Of a DNA stretch of 64,000 nucleotides, positions 33,773 to 45,373 are shown piece by piece. The notes below the pieces were generated by a model, which made no database searches, was not told where the DNA came from, and worked only from the letters and a program-made list of their open reading frames with translations. Source of the stretch: Paracyclopina nana (Eukaryota; Arthropoda; Copepoda; Cyclopoida; Cyclopettidae); assembly GCA_019096065.1 (NCBI GenBank), contig JAGUCH010000009.1, forward strand, positions 3,792,001 to 3,856,000, read 5' to 3'. Within the stretch, counting starts at the first letter, position 1, and every line of letters begins with the position of its first letter. The position numbers were made by a program, and so were the translations under genes.

Positions 33773-33851
33773 TCAAAACTCATCGTAGTCCCTTGGTGCA
33801 TCCAAATCTCGGTAAGTTATGATTGGTCGCCCTGCGTAAGGATTATCCATC
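33773..33851 (-). other. Ars2: Ars2 alternative last exon 8b
   Basis: 79 nt after a TTTCAG acceptor, phase 2, encoding 25 residues ending [18 protein letters not shown] and a TGA. This is the conserved Ars2 C-terminal tail (YRDLDAPxDxDxF), which in other animals contacts the cap-binding complex. A minus-strand AATAAA lies about 36 nt beyond. Confidence 0.9.
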
Positions 33852-36800
33852 CTGAAATAAAACAGTAAGATGAGGCCTCAGAATTGAAGAAAATGTGCAT
33901 ACAGCATGATGACTTTAGATACAAAATCATAATAAAGAAAGCAAGTACATTAAAAGAGCTCAAGCCAGATATTACGTCAAGAGTTGAAAGTTATCGAAAG
34001 GAAACTAACCTGGCTTGAAGTCTTTTTACTAAAAATAATCCGCATCATTATTAAAGTCCACATCACTGTAGTCGATTACAGCTCTGGGATCAGCGATTGC
34101 CATAGCTCTGCAACAGACAAAAAATGGAGTGTTTTTTTGTGTGTCCGTTCTTGAATGAAAATACTGATAACACAACAAGTGCCCCCAAAAATGAAAGGTG
34201 ATTGCACACACGACCAGTATACGTATAGTCCCTACCTTGACCTTGCAGGATTGCCAATACGATCATGGAGCCTGCAAATTATCGATTTTTAAACATGGGA
34301 GCACACAATGCTTCAATTTCAGGACACAAAATCATCGCACGTAAACGCTCGCTTTAATATAGTAGGTGAGCAAAAAAGACTGATTACCTGCCACGCCCAT
34401 GGTCGTTGCGGCCTCCACGAGGTCCACCTGATCGGTAGCCACCACCACGATCTTGATTGTACCTTGGCTCGTGATATCCTCTGGATTCGCGGTAGTCATC
34501 GTAAATCGGGTAATTGGTGGCTTCACGAGGCATGCCGCTATATTGATAGCTGCAATGTTATTACTTATTCAATCTTGGGCAAATGGATAACGCGAAAGTA
34601 CTTACGGGTCGCCGCCGTTATTACGGCCAGATCCACCGTCACGGCCGCCTTTTCCCGAGGCTGAGGCCGACTTGGGGTTCTCCGGCAACTGAGGCCTCTT
34701 GGGGTCCTTCAAGTAGTTGTTGTAATACTGGACCTCCTTCTTGACCTCCTCCACTTTTTCCGCATGTTTGTTGAAGATGTGCTTTCGCACGAAGTCCGGC
34801 CCCTTGAACTTCTTGCCTGACAGTGGACAAAGCCACTTGTCCTTGCCCAATTCTTGCGTGTTGGCCTGGACAAATTTCTCCACCTCGTCCTCCTCGTTTT
34901 TCATGCCCAATTTGGAGGCCTCTTCGTCGGTCAAATCGGCGCGAGGCTGCAGAAAGCTTCCCATTTTCTTCTCAAAGTTGGCGCAGTAATCGTCGACTTC
35001 GGTGGCAATGACATTTCCAGTTGGTTGGATGCCACGAGCATGCATTATTCCGCATCTAAGACGACGCAAAGATTATAAGAGGGGGGGACATCACCTTAAA
35101 AAGTCACCATAGCTACCTGTTGGGCATTTCATCTTCGTTGGGATATTCACTATGGTTGTAGAAATCCACGGAGTGAACGATGCGCAAGTAGAAGAGCAAA
35201 TTGTCCAAGACCTTGATCAGCTCCTCGTCACGCACGACTTTGTTGCCCTCCTCACCTTCCTCGCCATCCTCGAGGTCGTTGTTACGACCGAGCAGCTCTT
35301 CCTCCTCCGCTGAGGCTTCCTCAATCAAGTAGTCCGTGATGTTGTTCAGGATTGGGTTGTTGGAAATGATGCCCATGTCCAGGGAAGCCTGAGCTTTGTC
35401 CGCATCCTGAGGCTTGTCTTGAGGCTTCAGCCACAACCCCCAGCGTTTGTCCAAATTGGTAATAACCTGCAAAAACAGATTGAAAAGGAAGTTCTTGATT
35501 CGATAAAGAAATCTACCTTGGCTGCCAGTTTGATGTCATTTCTCACGACTTTGCGGTCAACAGTGATGCCATTGACGGTCCGGATTCGCCTGCTCAAGTC
35601 TCGATTGACAATAGGCCCCAGCTCGAAGTCTCTGAGCCTTATGTTGTTCAGGCTGTAGCAAATCTCCTTGATCTTCACATCCCGCTCGAAGGTGATCCAG
35701 CCTCGGCGAAACCACCTCCTTTCGGGCTGTGGGTCCGCGATGGCAGCCCGTAGGAATCCTGGATAGCGCTTGCACATGGCCTCGACCTCCTGCTTGGTGA
35801 TGGTTGGGGCCAAATTGCGCAAAAAGATGGAGGCCGTCTTGTGGAGTGCTCTTGGCTTTGGCTCGGAGTTGTTTTCATCTGTAGCCATCTTTTCATCCTC
35901 TTCCCCCTCAGCCTCTGTTTTGGGCTCCACTTTCTTTTCTGGCTGCTTCTCATCATCATCATCTTCTTCTGACTTTATTTTCTCCAAGCCTGGAGGGGGC
36001 TCCTCCGGGTTGTCCTCGCCATCATCAGAGCTGTCAGTGCCAGAATCCTCCTCTCCGTCGGATTCCTTGCGTTTGCGCTTCCTCTTGTTGTTCGGCTCCT
36101 CTTTTGCAACTCCGTTGCTTTCCTCTTTCGTGCCCTCCTCTTGCTTTTTCTCAGATTCTGGCTTTTCATCTTGGCCCTCTTCTTCCTTCTTGTCATCGCC
36201 CTCCTTCTTCTCTTCAGCTTGCTTTTCTTCAGGCTCTTGGTCAAGAATCTGAAGGTCCAATTCAGATCCACCTTCGAGGAAAATGACGACAGAGTCCAAA
36301 AGCTTGACCAACGCGTCGGATTGGTCGCCGTCAATGGCAACTCCATTGAATTTTCCTTCCTCGAGGAATTTCGTAAATACTTCAACGCGCTTTTCCAATG
36401 CAGCTTTGCATTCATCTTTGCGTTTCACAGACTCCTCCGGGTGATATTTCAACTTGAACCTAGCAAATGCAAACGCGTTACTAGATGACAACAACTCGAG
36501 TGGAAAAGCAGCTTGCATGGGACAGATGAGAGAGTTCATTTTGAATGCAAGGCCTGCTGCCAAATCAAGCTTTGATTTGAGCAATGTCGCAACAGTGAAA
36601 ATAAGAGTGAAATGGCAGAGGCTTGGTATCCAAAGTTTTATTTTAAGTATTATGGAGTCGTTTTATTACCCTTATCGTAAACGTCGTGAGGGATTTAAAG
36701 CACTTTTGTGTTTTTATTTCAGCCAAGAGAAGGCTGCCTACCTAATGCAAAATGCAAGAGAATCCCATGATGCATAGATGGCAATCATGAGCCTACCTAG

Positions 36801-37700
36801 GTTTTTGATTGATCGAGTGCCACTTGAGCTAATAAAACACTGACTAAGAGAATTGGATTCAAACTGGCTCCTTTTTTTCCCTGTTGGACTGCTGATCCAC
36901 GTGCTCCACTGCTAAGGGAAAAATATTGCATTAACATACAGTAAGCTTAGTGTCATCCGAGGAAAACCGCTTCCAGTGATGAAAAGCCAGAAGCAAATCC
37001 ATCTCTGCAGAGCATCAATTAGGGCAGGAGAAAACAGTGGAGGAAAATGTGCCGGAAAATGTAACCACTAAACTCACCATTCTTCATCTTTGTGAGTGAC
37101 AAAAAACTCGTTTAATTGCTGCCGCTTGAATTCGAGCTTGTACTCGGCATACTTCTTGATGGACTCCTCATCGGAAATCGAGTCATCTTGGGTGGCCAGA
37201 AAGGCCTTGAATGACATCATGACAGGTTGAACTCCATCCATATCATCATTGGCAGCAGCTCCACGGCCTCCGCCGCCTCCACCGCGGCCTCCATGGCCTC
37301 GGGACGGAGGACCTCGGTCATAATCGAACCGCTCATTGTACCTATCAAAGCCACGATCCTCCCTGGAAAATCGAAAGCTTGAAACTTAGGAAACTTTAGT
37401 GGGGAAAAAGGATCAAACTTACCAGTCTCCACCACGCATGCGCTTGTGCGGAGGCGAAAGGTCAGAATGGCGTCGAGGTGGGGAATATCTGTCGCGTCTG
37501 TAACCGCCTCCACCTTCTCCAGGATGTCCACCTTGCCGGCGATATCCTCCGCCGCCTCCGGGAGGTCCTGGTCTGGCTTCTCGGTACTCACGCCTTGGCC
37601 CCGGACTTGCGCCTCGGTCCCCTGGACCGTCGTAGCCTCGACGTTCAGACCTGAACTTGTCACGACGCTTGTAATCGCCATCATCGTCGCTGTCTCCCAT
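33773..37700 (-). CDS. Ars2: Serrate / Ars2, cap-binding-complex cofactor
   Basis: Exons: 37700-37423, 37362-37078, 36459-35517, 35466-35117, 35055-34606, 34549-34388, 34271-34236 (or -34242), then either 34107-34029 or 33851-33773. About 860 residues, the family's usual length. Ars2 binds the nuclear cap-binding complex and links capped RNA to microRNA processing, 3'-end processing, export and decay. Seen: [17 protein letters not shown] start, RG-rich region, DUF3546-type segment ([16 protein letters not shown]...HKDEEWFKLKYHP), long acidic and KRKRKRK stretch, RRM-like part ([14 protein letters not shown]...[12 protein letters not shown]), [18 protein letters not shown], and the C2H2 finger [22 protein letters not shown]. 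The two possible last exons are described separately. Confidence 0.95.
34029..34107 (-). other. Ars2: Ars2 alternative last exon 8a
   Basis: 79 nt after a TTGCAG acceptor, same phase, encoding 25 residues ending [20 protein letters not shown] and a TAG. It aligns without gaps to exon 8b and is closer at the DPRA part but lacks the RDLDAP core. No canonical poly(A) signal is seen before exon 8b. Confidence 0.85.
36460..37077 (-). other. Ars2 intron 2
   Basis: 618 nt, the longest Ars2 intron. I see no nested gene in it. Confidence 0.6.
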
Positions 37701-40497
37701 CTTGGATGAAATGAGGCTTATTCGGTCGCTTGAGAAAATGGCGTGTTTACTTTGCGAAAAGGGAAGCTTTGGAAGAGAGCGGTAATTTCCAGCGGGGCAA
37801 ACAGAGCATCGAAAAACTAAGACGATCTCAAACTTGTCAAAGTTTATGGCAAGCTTACTTAATATTTTTCAATATTCAGCGCACTAAATTGATTTCCTAT
37901 ATAATTTTTATATACTATTTTAGGACATTGATTCGATTGAGAGTAAGTAATTTGGCTTATGTTTACTCATATGATTCCGAGTGTTTGCCTACAAAAATGA
38001 CGCTCAGTTTTCTCCTTTTCGTTTCGCAAGATTATTTCCGAAAACACTAAACCTAGCATACTTTTTCGCGTGAGTTACTGAGCCAAATCTATTACTGCGA
38101 AGAGCTAAAACGCAATTTTCTTCAGTGTTCCTAACTGTTATAGTTTTTACATTTTAAGCTTATTTTCATTAATAATGTGCACTCCCCAAATTAAAACAGT
38201 ACTAGCTTCAAGTTTTAGATCATTTGCTCTGCTGATTAAGTTTATCGTATTTTTGCCACTAATTCAAGGAGCCTTCATCATAAAATTCGTTTTCAATTTA
38301 GTTGTAACGTCATCTTACTTTCATCTAACCATAAAAATGGTGAGTGCATTTGCCGGTGGCTCTAATTAAAGTTTTGTGACATTGGGAAAAAAGGAGGACA
38401 GCTGCTTTTTTCTGCCAGCTAATCCTTTATTCAATGCACTTTGTGGTTCATGAAATAAAGTTCAGCACTTCCGTTCACACAATTGAGCCAAATTGCAGTT
38501 ACAGCTGTAAGAGTTGCATTACGCGGCAGCAATGAAGTATCTTTTTTTTGGCTTAGCTCTCTAACTATGCAAGGAAGCGTAACTTGCACAGTCTTCTAGC
38601 ATGATAAATGTTGTAGCAAATACTAATTAATTTTATAATGCAATACGAAAGGTTCATTTGTATGCCACGCAATAGTTGATATTTTGCTGAAATGTCAAAG
38701 AAAAGAAAGCAAATTCCAATTGTGGAAAGTGCTCTCAATTTTTAAAAAAAATCAACTCATTGCATAGAATTTGCAACTTTTTAACGTGTAAAAGTTGGCC
38801 TAAATATGGCTACTTAAATGTAGCGGGTGAACTGGGCAATACTTTTGCGACTTTTGCTCTCCTTCTGCAAAATTTCGGGCTTTTAGCAAGATGCAGCCTA
38901 TTTAACAAGCCGTGATTGTGTGTCTCTTGCATATGTAGAGCTGTAATTTGTACAAGATTAGAAGTGTTGCCATTAGTGCACGTAGTAAAAAGAAGAGCTG
39001 TTGATTTATTTCATCCGCCATGCAAGCCGACAAATGTCTTTCGCCCTTTTCTTCTCAAAGGCAATTGGTTAAAATAAAGGAGATCCGCATATAAATCCTA
39101 CCGCTGAAAAATGGAGACACTTTTTCAAAATAGTAGGCCAACTTGACTAATTTTCAATGATGGAAAATAATGCTGATTACTACAGCACAAATAACTTTTC
39201 TTTTAAATGGCAACCACCAACAAATATGCTCGAGTGAATGTTGTCTGTTATTACATTCATTATCGTTATACTATTGCAACTGAGAAAAAAATGATGATGA
39301 CTCCAAAGGCAGACATGAAAAATGATAATGAACCCCGTTCAGCCTATGCAATTCAGTGCACCGTGAGTAAAATATAGTTTCTCCAGGCAAAACCATCATC
39401 AAAAATAAAACATCAGTGGAAAATGGCAATTTGTCTCGTGAATGCACTTACTTTTTTGTATAATCTGGCGCAGCTCGAAAGAAATAATGCTTAGCTGAGA
39501 AAGATGTAAAAGGTAAAGCCAACAAGTTTGCATTCTCATCAAAAATTCAAGTGTCGAAAGCAGGCTGCTGCAAAGGGAAACCAAGGTTTTTTCCTCAAGT
39601 CAGCTTTCCTTCTTCCCCTCTTCTGGATGTCCTTCATTTTTTACATCAAAATTGCTTCTCATGCAAGTGCATTTGACACAAGAGAGCTGCCAGCCTCTTA
39701 AAAAACCATCATCATAAAATACCGTGAAATGCTTCTGAATTTAAACGAGCATACATCATGCAATTTACTATAACGTCAGTTTTTCACGTCAAACAAAGCG
39801 AAACGACGCATCGTGATGAAATTACTGCAGTTTGTCAAGCAGAAACGAGCGAGTTGCATTTAAGTGCTAAAAGCCTTCAGCAAAATGGCTATACTACATT
39901 TGGAAGGAAAGCTTCAACGCCATAGAGCTATACACTGCAATGGTGAATTTTTCAGAGCAGATGAAAGGAAAACCTCTCAATAAATGCTGCTGCTACTTCT
40001 GCCTTTCACTTGGCCTCTCAAGTGCACTTGGTGTGCTGGCACTAGAGAAAGCCTCAAAATGCACAAATTATGCTCTATTTTCCACTTTTGTAGCAAGAAA
40101 CAGCTAGGGGGAAGCATGACACGTCCACAAAACACACTTACGTTTTGACAAGTTTTGGATGCTGCCATAATATGCTGCTGATGCATTGAATGGGGGAAAA
40201 TGAATCTTTTATTTGTGCTGATGGGTGAAAAAAACAGGAATGTTTCTCCATGTGTTGTGCAATGCTGCAGCAACAGTTGGGTTGGAAAGGAGTCCATAAA
40301 AAGATTGGCAGACTTGATATTGGATGTGGTGTGGCCAAAAATGTCCACAGCAGCAGCAGCCCAAACCAAAAGGCGTAAACGAGCTGGAGTATTTTTTACC
40401 ATCTAGTTCTTATCAGGAACCCCCTCAAAAAAAACTTGCTTTGTTAGTACTCTGGGGTAAAATGTCACCCAAAATACTGGGTTTGAATTTCAACAAA

Positions 40498-40708
40498 AGG
40501 CCGTTCTCATATTGCCGGAAAAAGCTAAGCTAAGGTAAAATTAGCTAAGCTAAGGTAAAAATTATGCAACGAAAACCGGTTATTTCGCTCAACATTCACA
40601 AAAAGCAGCTACTTTGCTTGAAATGTTGAGCGTTTGCTTAGCTATTTTTACCTTAGCTTAGCTATTTTCACCTTAGCTTAGCTTTTTCCGGCAATATGAG
40701 AACGGCCT
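40498..40708. mobile_element. Hairpin MITE with long inverted ends (211 bp)
   Basis: The ends AGGCCGTTCTCATATTGCCG and its complement, ending GAACGGCCT, extend inwards through AAAAAGCTAAGCTAAGGTAAAA and a second TAGCTAAGCTAAGGTAAAA on both sides. In the middle CGCTCAACATT pairs with AATGTTGAGCG. The whole piece can fold as one hairpin. Non-coding; typical of a non-autonomous DNA transposon. Flanking AAA on both sides may be the target duplication. Confidence 0.85.
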
Positions 40709-43212
40709 AAAGTCACGCAGAGGCGGAATATTTTTTAGCTGCAAGTTCTCCAATGTGAAAAAGGCCAAGAAGATAAAAATCAGTTTGCCTAAAAAATTAA
40801 TTGATTATGAGAGGAAATGTTTAAGGGCTGTAATCGCGATGTCAGCTTTACGGAAGTGTCAGTCAAGATAATGCCACAGCGCAATTGTTTACAGTGCAAA
40901 AAAGCCCGAGTTTTTAGTTTGAGGCCTAATGAGCAGATTTGCTTTACAGATATAATAAATAATTATCAAGAGCCACTTTTCGACAACCGTTTCTTTATCA
41001 TTTACTGAGTACAACGTGAACGCCAAATGATGGCTTTATGAATAAAAATCAATTCCATCTTCTAAAGCTGACATTTGGCAATAATGTAGCAAATTATCTT
41101 TGCTTTTCGTATATGTCAGCCAACATTGAATTGGCTTCGTTTGTTCTCCTCTTTTTCGCTGGAAAGGAAGAAAAAGTTACTGCGTCTCTCTGTCTTCTTC
41201 TGGCCAAAAATGGGTTCCAAGCCCATCTAAGCATGCAATCTGATGGTCTAGACTACTAAAAAGAAGGGATGCATTTGGGTTGCAGTCGACTTCATCATCA
41301 TCATCATGATCTCAAGGTTAAGGACATTAATCATAATTCTGCTGCTTTTGGGAACCCCATTCACCCCTGTCATAAGGCCGCCTAAAATCTTGGCTGAATT
41401 GTTGTCCCAAGAACACTGTAAACAATTTTGGAACGTCGAACTTTTCGTCCTCCATGAACGAAATTGACCGCACATTCAAATGTCAGGTTAAAGCAAGTTA
41501 CGTTGTAAAATGAAAAAAGAGAAATAGTTTACAGTGCTAACCTTCAGCTATTTATGATGGCAACTTTTTTACCCCGCGCGCATCTTTTGATCGTCCAGAC
41601 ATGGTGGAAAAGAGTGCATTTGGCCCTTAGGGGCAGACTAAAAAATAAAGCTGCGTCATGCTATCCACCACAGTGGGTAAAAAAGAAGTAGCATTGAACC
41701 GATTAAAAACAATTTGGGCTCAAAAGTAGCGAACAAAGGGGCATTTTTTGCTCTTGGCCACAACGTACACGAGTCAATTTTTTTAAAACGAGTGAATAAT
41801 TAATCCAGCATGCATGGCTAAAGCGAGCAATTCGTCAAAGTGGAGCCTGAAAAAAGGCCATTTTTCATGGCTCAAGAAAAGCTCTAATTGGACATTTTTC
41901 AGGAATTATTAGTGTCTCCTTATTGGGCATGCTTGATTCAAGCCTATACAGTGTGCAACTGACCCAAGCTCATTTTTTTCACCATCAAATGCAAAGTGAC
42001 ACACCTGCCCTTTTATTTAACCCATGAATCAAACTGGCCGCATATCTTAATTTCGGGAGTTTTGACAAACACAGCTGCGGCGCAACTCACTTATTGAGCG
42101 ATAGTCACGCAACCCTCTAATGCCCTGTTCATGTATTGAATGCCTTTAAAAGGTATGGAAAAAATTGTCATAAGGAAAAGTGAATCAGTTGCTGACTTCC
42201 ACTCCACGAGTTCAGCTTGGGGCCGAGCAGCGTTTTTTATGGCAATTTTTGCTATTTTTTCCCATGGTTATCAGCATACTTCAAAACTAACTATCTGTCA
42301 TCACGTTTCTTTGATTAAAGATGAAATTTAACTTTTGAATTTGCTCAAAAGGACTAAAATTTGGAGCACTTAATTGCCAAAATTATATTTGTTTACTTTC
42401 AAGTTGGCTTAAAGTCGATCTTTTTTTTAGTGTCAGCTGGCGCTTGTCTCAAGACAATTTTTCTCCTTTCCTTGAGGTGTTTTTCGTGCATTTGCCTAAG
42501 GAGTTTGGGGCGTACATGAACAGGACATAAATGAGCACGGTGGTCGGATATGTTGCTTCATAGTATCTTGAAGAAAATCAGAAGAGCGAGGATGCATTTT
42601 CATGCCATGCAGCAAAGCTTCAGTAAATCCTCTCCCCTTGATCCCCCAGACGTCTCGGACCTCGGTTTTTTAAGGCTTAGGTAGGGTTACACACCGAAAT
42701 ACCAGGCAAGGAAATCAATATGCTTTGTACGACTGCGTGCGTACGAAAATTCTTCCTCTTAAGGACATTTTATTTTGCTAGACTTATTTGAGCTAAATAA
42801 AAGTTAAGCTATAGCTTCATTTTGCTCACTTTTGGAGGCCCCGAAACAAGACGCAAGAAAATCCAGTCAATCGTTGCTGCCATTATTCTTGATGTTGACT
42901 AGACACAATTTAGTACGGTTTTTCAGCCTAAAATGATGATGCTCGAGGCGTGCCCCAAAGATGCATCTCCAAGATGTGCCAACAAATTGTAAGGTCTTTT
43001 GTGAAAAGGGTTGCCGACTTGTCAACTCGCATCAAAATCTCAAAGAATGCTCCAAAGTCATAACTCACTATTTTCAGCCTTCTTTTTTGAAAGTTTTCAT
43101 CGGGAACCAAAACATATTAGGCATTTTTGTCAACTTGGCGGTGGGTTCACTACATACGGCAGTGAAGCGAAAATCCTTGTATTTTGCTGAGATTAGGCGT
43201 GCGCTCGCATCT

Positions 43213-43274
43213 ACCGTACAATAATGATCTTTTTTTCATCACATGTGAAGAAATAATATTCATTATTGTACGGT
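43213..43274. repeat. Inverted repeat ACCGTACAATAATGA
   Basis: A 15-bp perfect inverted repeat: 43213-43227 and 43260-43274, with a 32-nt spacer. It lies 36 bp from the tRNA-like relic. Confidence 0.85.
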
Positions 43275-43309
43275 TGGCGACTTGAGAGTTCTTCTTCAAT
43301 TTAAAAAAA

Positions 43310-43383
43310 GACAACACCAGGATTCGAACCTGGGTCTGCTGAGTGAAAGGCCTGCACACTACCACTATGCCACCAGAGCACAT
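43310..43383 (-). pseudogene. tRNA-like relic or SINE head
   Basis: On the minus strand there is an A box (TGGCATAGTGG), a loop CTTTCAC, a perfect T arm with B box GGTTCGAATCC (CCAGG/CCTGG stem) and then a T7 run, a Pol III stop. The two acceptor strands do not pair and the anticodon stem is broken, so it is not a working tRNA. It looks like a decayed tRNA (Glu-like loop) or the head of a tRNA-derived SINE. Confidence 0.65.
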
Positions 43384-43646
43384 CTAAAAACCTTCTCTGC
43401 TATGTGATTTAAAAATGCATGAAAAAGCGCCATCTATTGAAATGACACCGCATTTAGCAGTGACTGATGACTGCTGAGCTCTTGTGTTGCTAACCTCATT
43501 ATAATGCGCGCGCGCGATTGACCGCAAAGTTTTACCTGCAAATGAGCTATCTTTTTTAAGGCCAATTTAATTGATAAATCACTCAATTTTTTGCATTTAA
43601 AAGTACTATTGGGACTTTTAACCCTCACGAAGCTGACAAAAATGTC

Positions 43647-43794
43647 AATACTGTCCTGATGACTCGTCCATATAGGGTTTTTCGCTCATTCGTAGTAAAA
43701 TTCCAGATCACTCGTGGCTTCGCCACTCGGTGATCTTTCATTTGACTACTCATGAGCGAAAAACCCTATATGGACTCGTCATCAGGACAGTATT
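43647..43794. mobile_element. Hairpin element with nested palindromes (148 bp)
   Basis: Arms of 43 bp: AATACTGTCCTGATGA, then a 2-base asymmetry, then GTCCATATAGGGTTTTTCGC, repeated in reverse on the right. Inside lies a second palindrome (43705-43736), AGATCAC...GTGATCT around TGGCTTCGCCA. Non-coding foldback element. Confidence 0.85.
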
Positions 43795-45349
43795 GTTACA
43801 TTCATTGGGTAAAACCGAAAAGCAGATTACTGCAAGTGAAAGAAGCTTTTTTAACATCACTTACTGTTTGACGTGTGCGTCATTTAAAAAACGCGCGTCT
43901 AATTAGAGTCGGGTTTTTTGTGAGTGTGCGTCACTTCCCAGTTTCGGTCTTGTTTTTGCCCGAAAAAAACCTTTGCCGCTCAATTCAAGCTTGATACTTT
44001 ATGTCTGACAAGCTGTCAGACGTGACAAAATCAATGATTGGATTAAGATCTGAGCATTATATGAAAGAGACTGCAGGGACAAAAGCGTTTTCCATGGACT
44101 CCGTCAGATGTCCGGAAATATGAAAAAGAGTTGAAAGCTAGCATAATCATGCTAATTGATGAGCGATCAAAAAATCCCTCTCGAGAATCAATTAGCGATT
44201 ATTCAGTGCCTTTCCCATCTTTGAATTGACGTTGGTTAAAAATGCTGAAAATGAAATGAATTCCGACTGTAGGGAAGCATCCGCTTTGAAAAGCGCAGAC
44301 GCGTTCCAGACTTGAAAGTGCACCGTGGAAAAGGGTTAATGCGTGTCTCTGCATAACAGGTGAATTGTGCACTCACTTTCTCCTCGAAATAGTACTCACA
44401 CACGCTTTTTTGTGCACGCTGTGGCCCTAAAGCCATCAAAATTCCCCATTTAAAACTCTTCATTAAAAAATTAAGATTTTCACCATTTTTACAAAGAAGG
44501 TTCAATGCTCTTTTTTTGGGTTTGTCAGCTGGCCCAGTGTGCCAAAGTTCTTTACGAGCAAATGCATTTGTGGGATGCAAAGACACCCAACGCGACGATA
44601 AGGAAACCAAATTCAACCCTTTTACGGTGCGCACAATTACCCCCGAAATGCGCAAGATACAACATTGAATGCCTTTTTTTAAAGGGTTTCTTTTTCTTTC
44701 CAAATCTCTGTCTGGCATCTGCGCTTAAGAAGGCGTTGATGATTGTTGCATTTTAGTGCATCTAGCTCGAGGAAAATTATCTCACGTTCTAATCTTGGCT
44801 GGCTGAATTTCCAGACGCGCGAGCGAGCCCTTTTTAGCTTGGGACAGGGTAATAATAAGCAGACCCTCGCAACGGCCGCCGAGGCCTCGCTGTATACTTT
44901 TTTAAACGAGTATTTTTTCTCCAAAGTCGCCCCGCATGTCATTAGCCAGATGCGAGCCTTTTTCCACGGCCGCCCACTGTGCAAGAAACTGCAAGCCATA
45001 AAGAAACAAAAATGAACCCGATGATTTATGCGGCATTTTCTCCGGCGCGTCTGGTAACGCTTCGCGCGGTCAAAAACCCCTTTTGGGACCTGAGCTTAAC
45101 TTAGGCACGGTCGATTTACTCGCATAGTTCATCATATCTAGGGCTGGGCCACGACTCGATTCATTTTTGGGTCAGCATGCATGATTGAAAAAAAGATGGC
45201 GAGCAATTGATAGGAAACTCCATTTTTTCGCTCTTTCAATTTTCCCCTGGAAATTGGACAACAGTTGGCCCAACCCTAGTTTAATGCAAGAAGGTTACCT
45301 GGGGTGCATTTTCTTCTATGATTCATGGACAATGTCTGGGTAAAAAATG

Positions 45350-45373
45350 GGCTGCTGCTGCTGCTGCTGCTGC
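45350..45373. repeat. (GCT)n microsatellite
   Basis: About eight GCT/CTG units. No gene frame around it. Confidence 0.9.

Noticed and set aside
35770-36252. Plus-strand serine/phenylalanine-rich frames opposite Ars2
   Set aside because: Antisense to the acidic Glu/Lys region of Ars2; low-complexity shadow.
43310-43383. Functional tRNA-Glu
   Set aside because: The acceptor strands do not pair and the anticodon stem has mismatches.
43647-43794. Hammerhead ribozyme suggested by CTGATGA in the hairpin arms
   Set aside because: No GAAA segment follows at the right place, and the stem II and III pairings needed for the core are absent; the similarity is explained by the palindrome.
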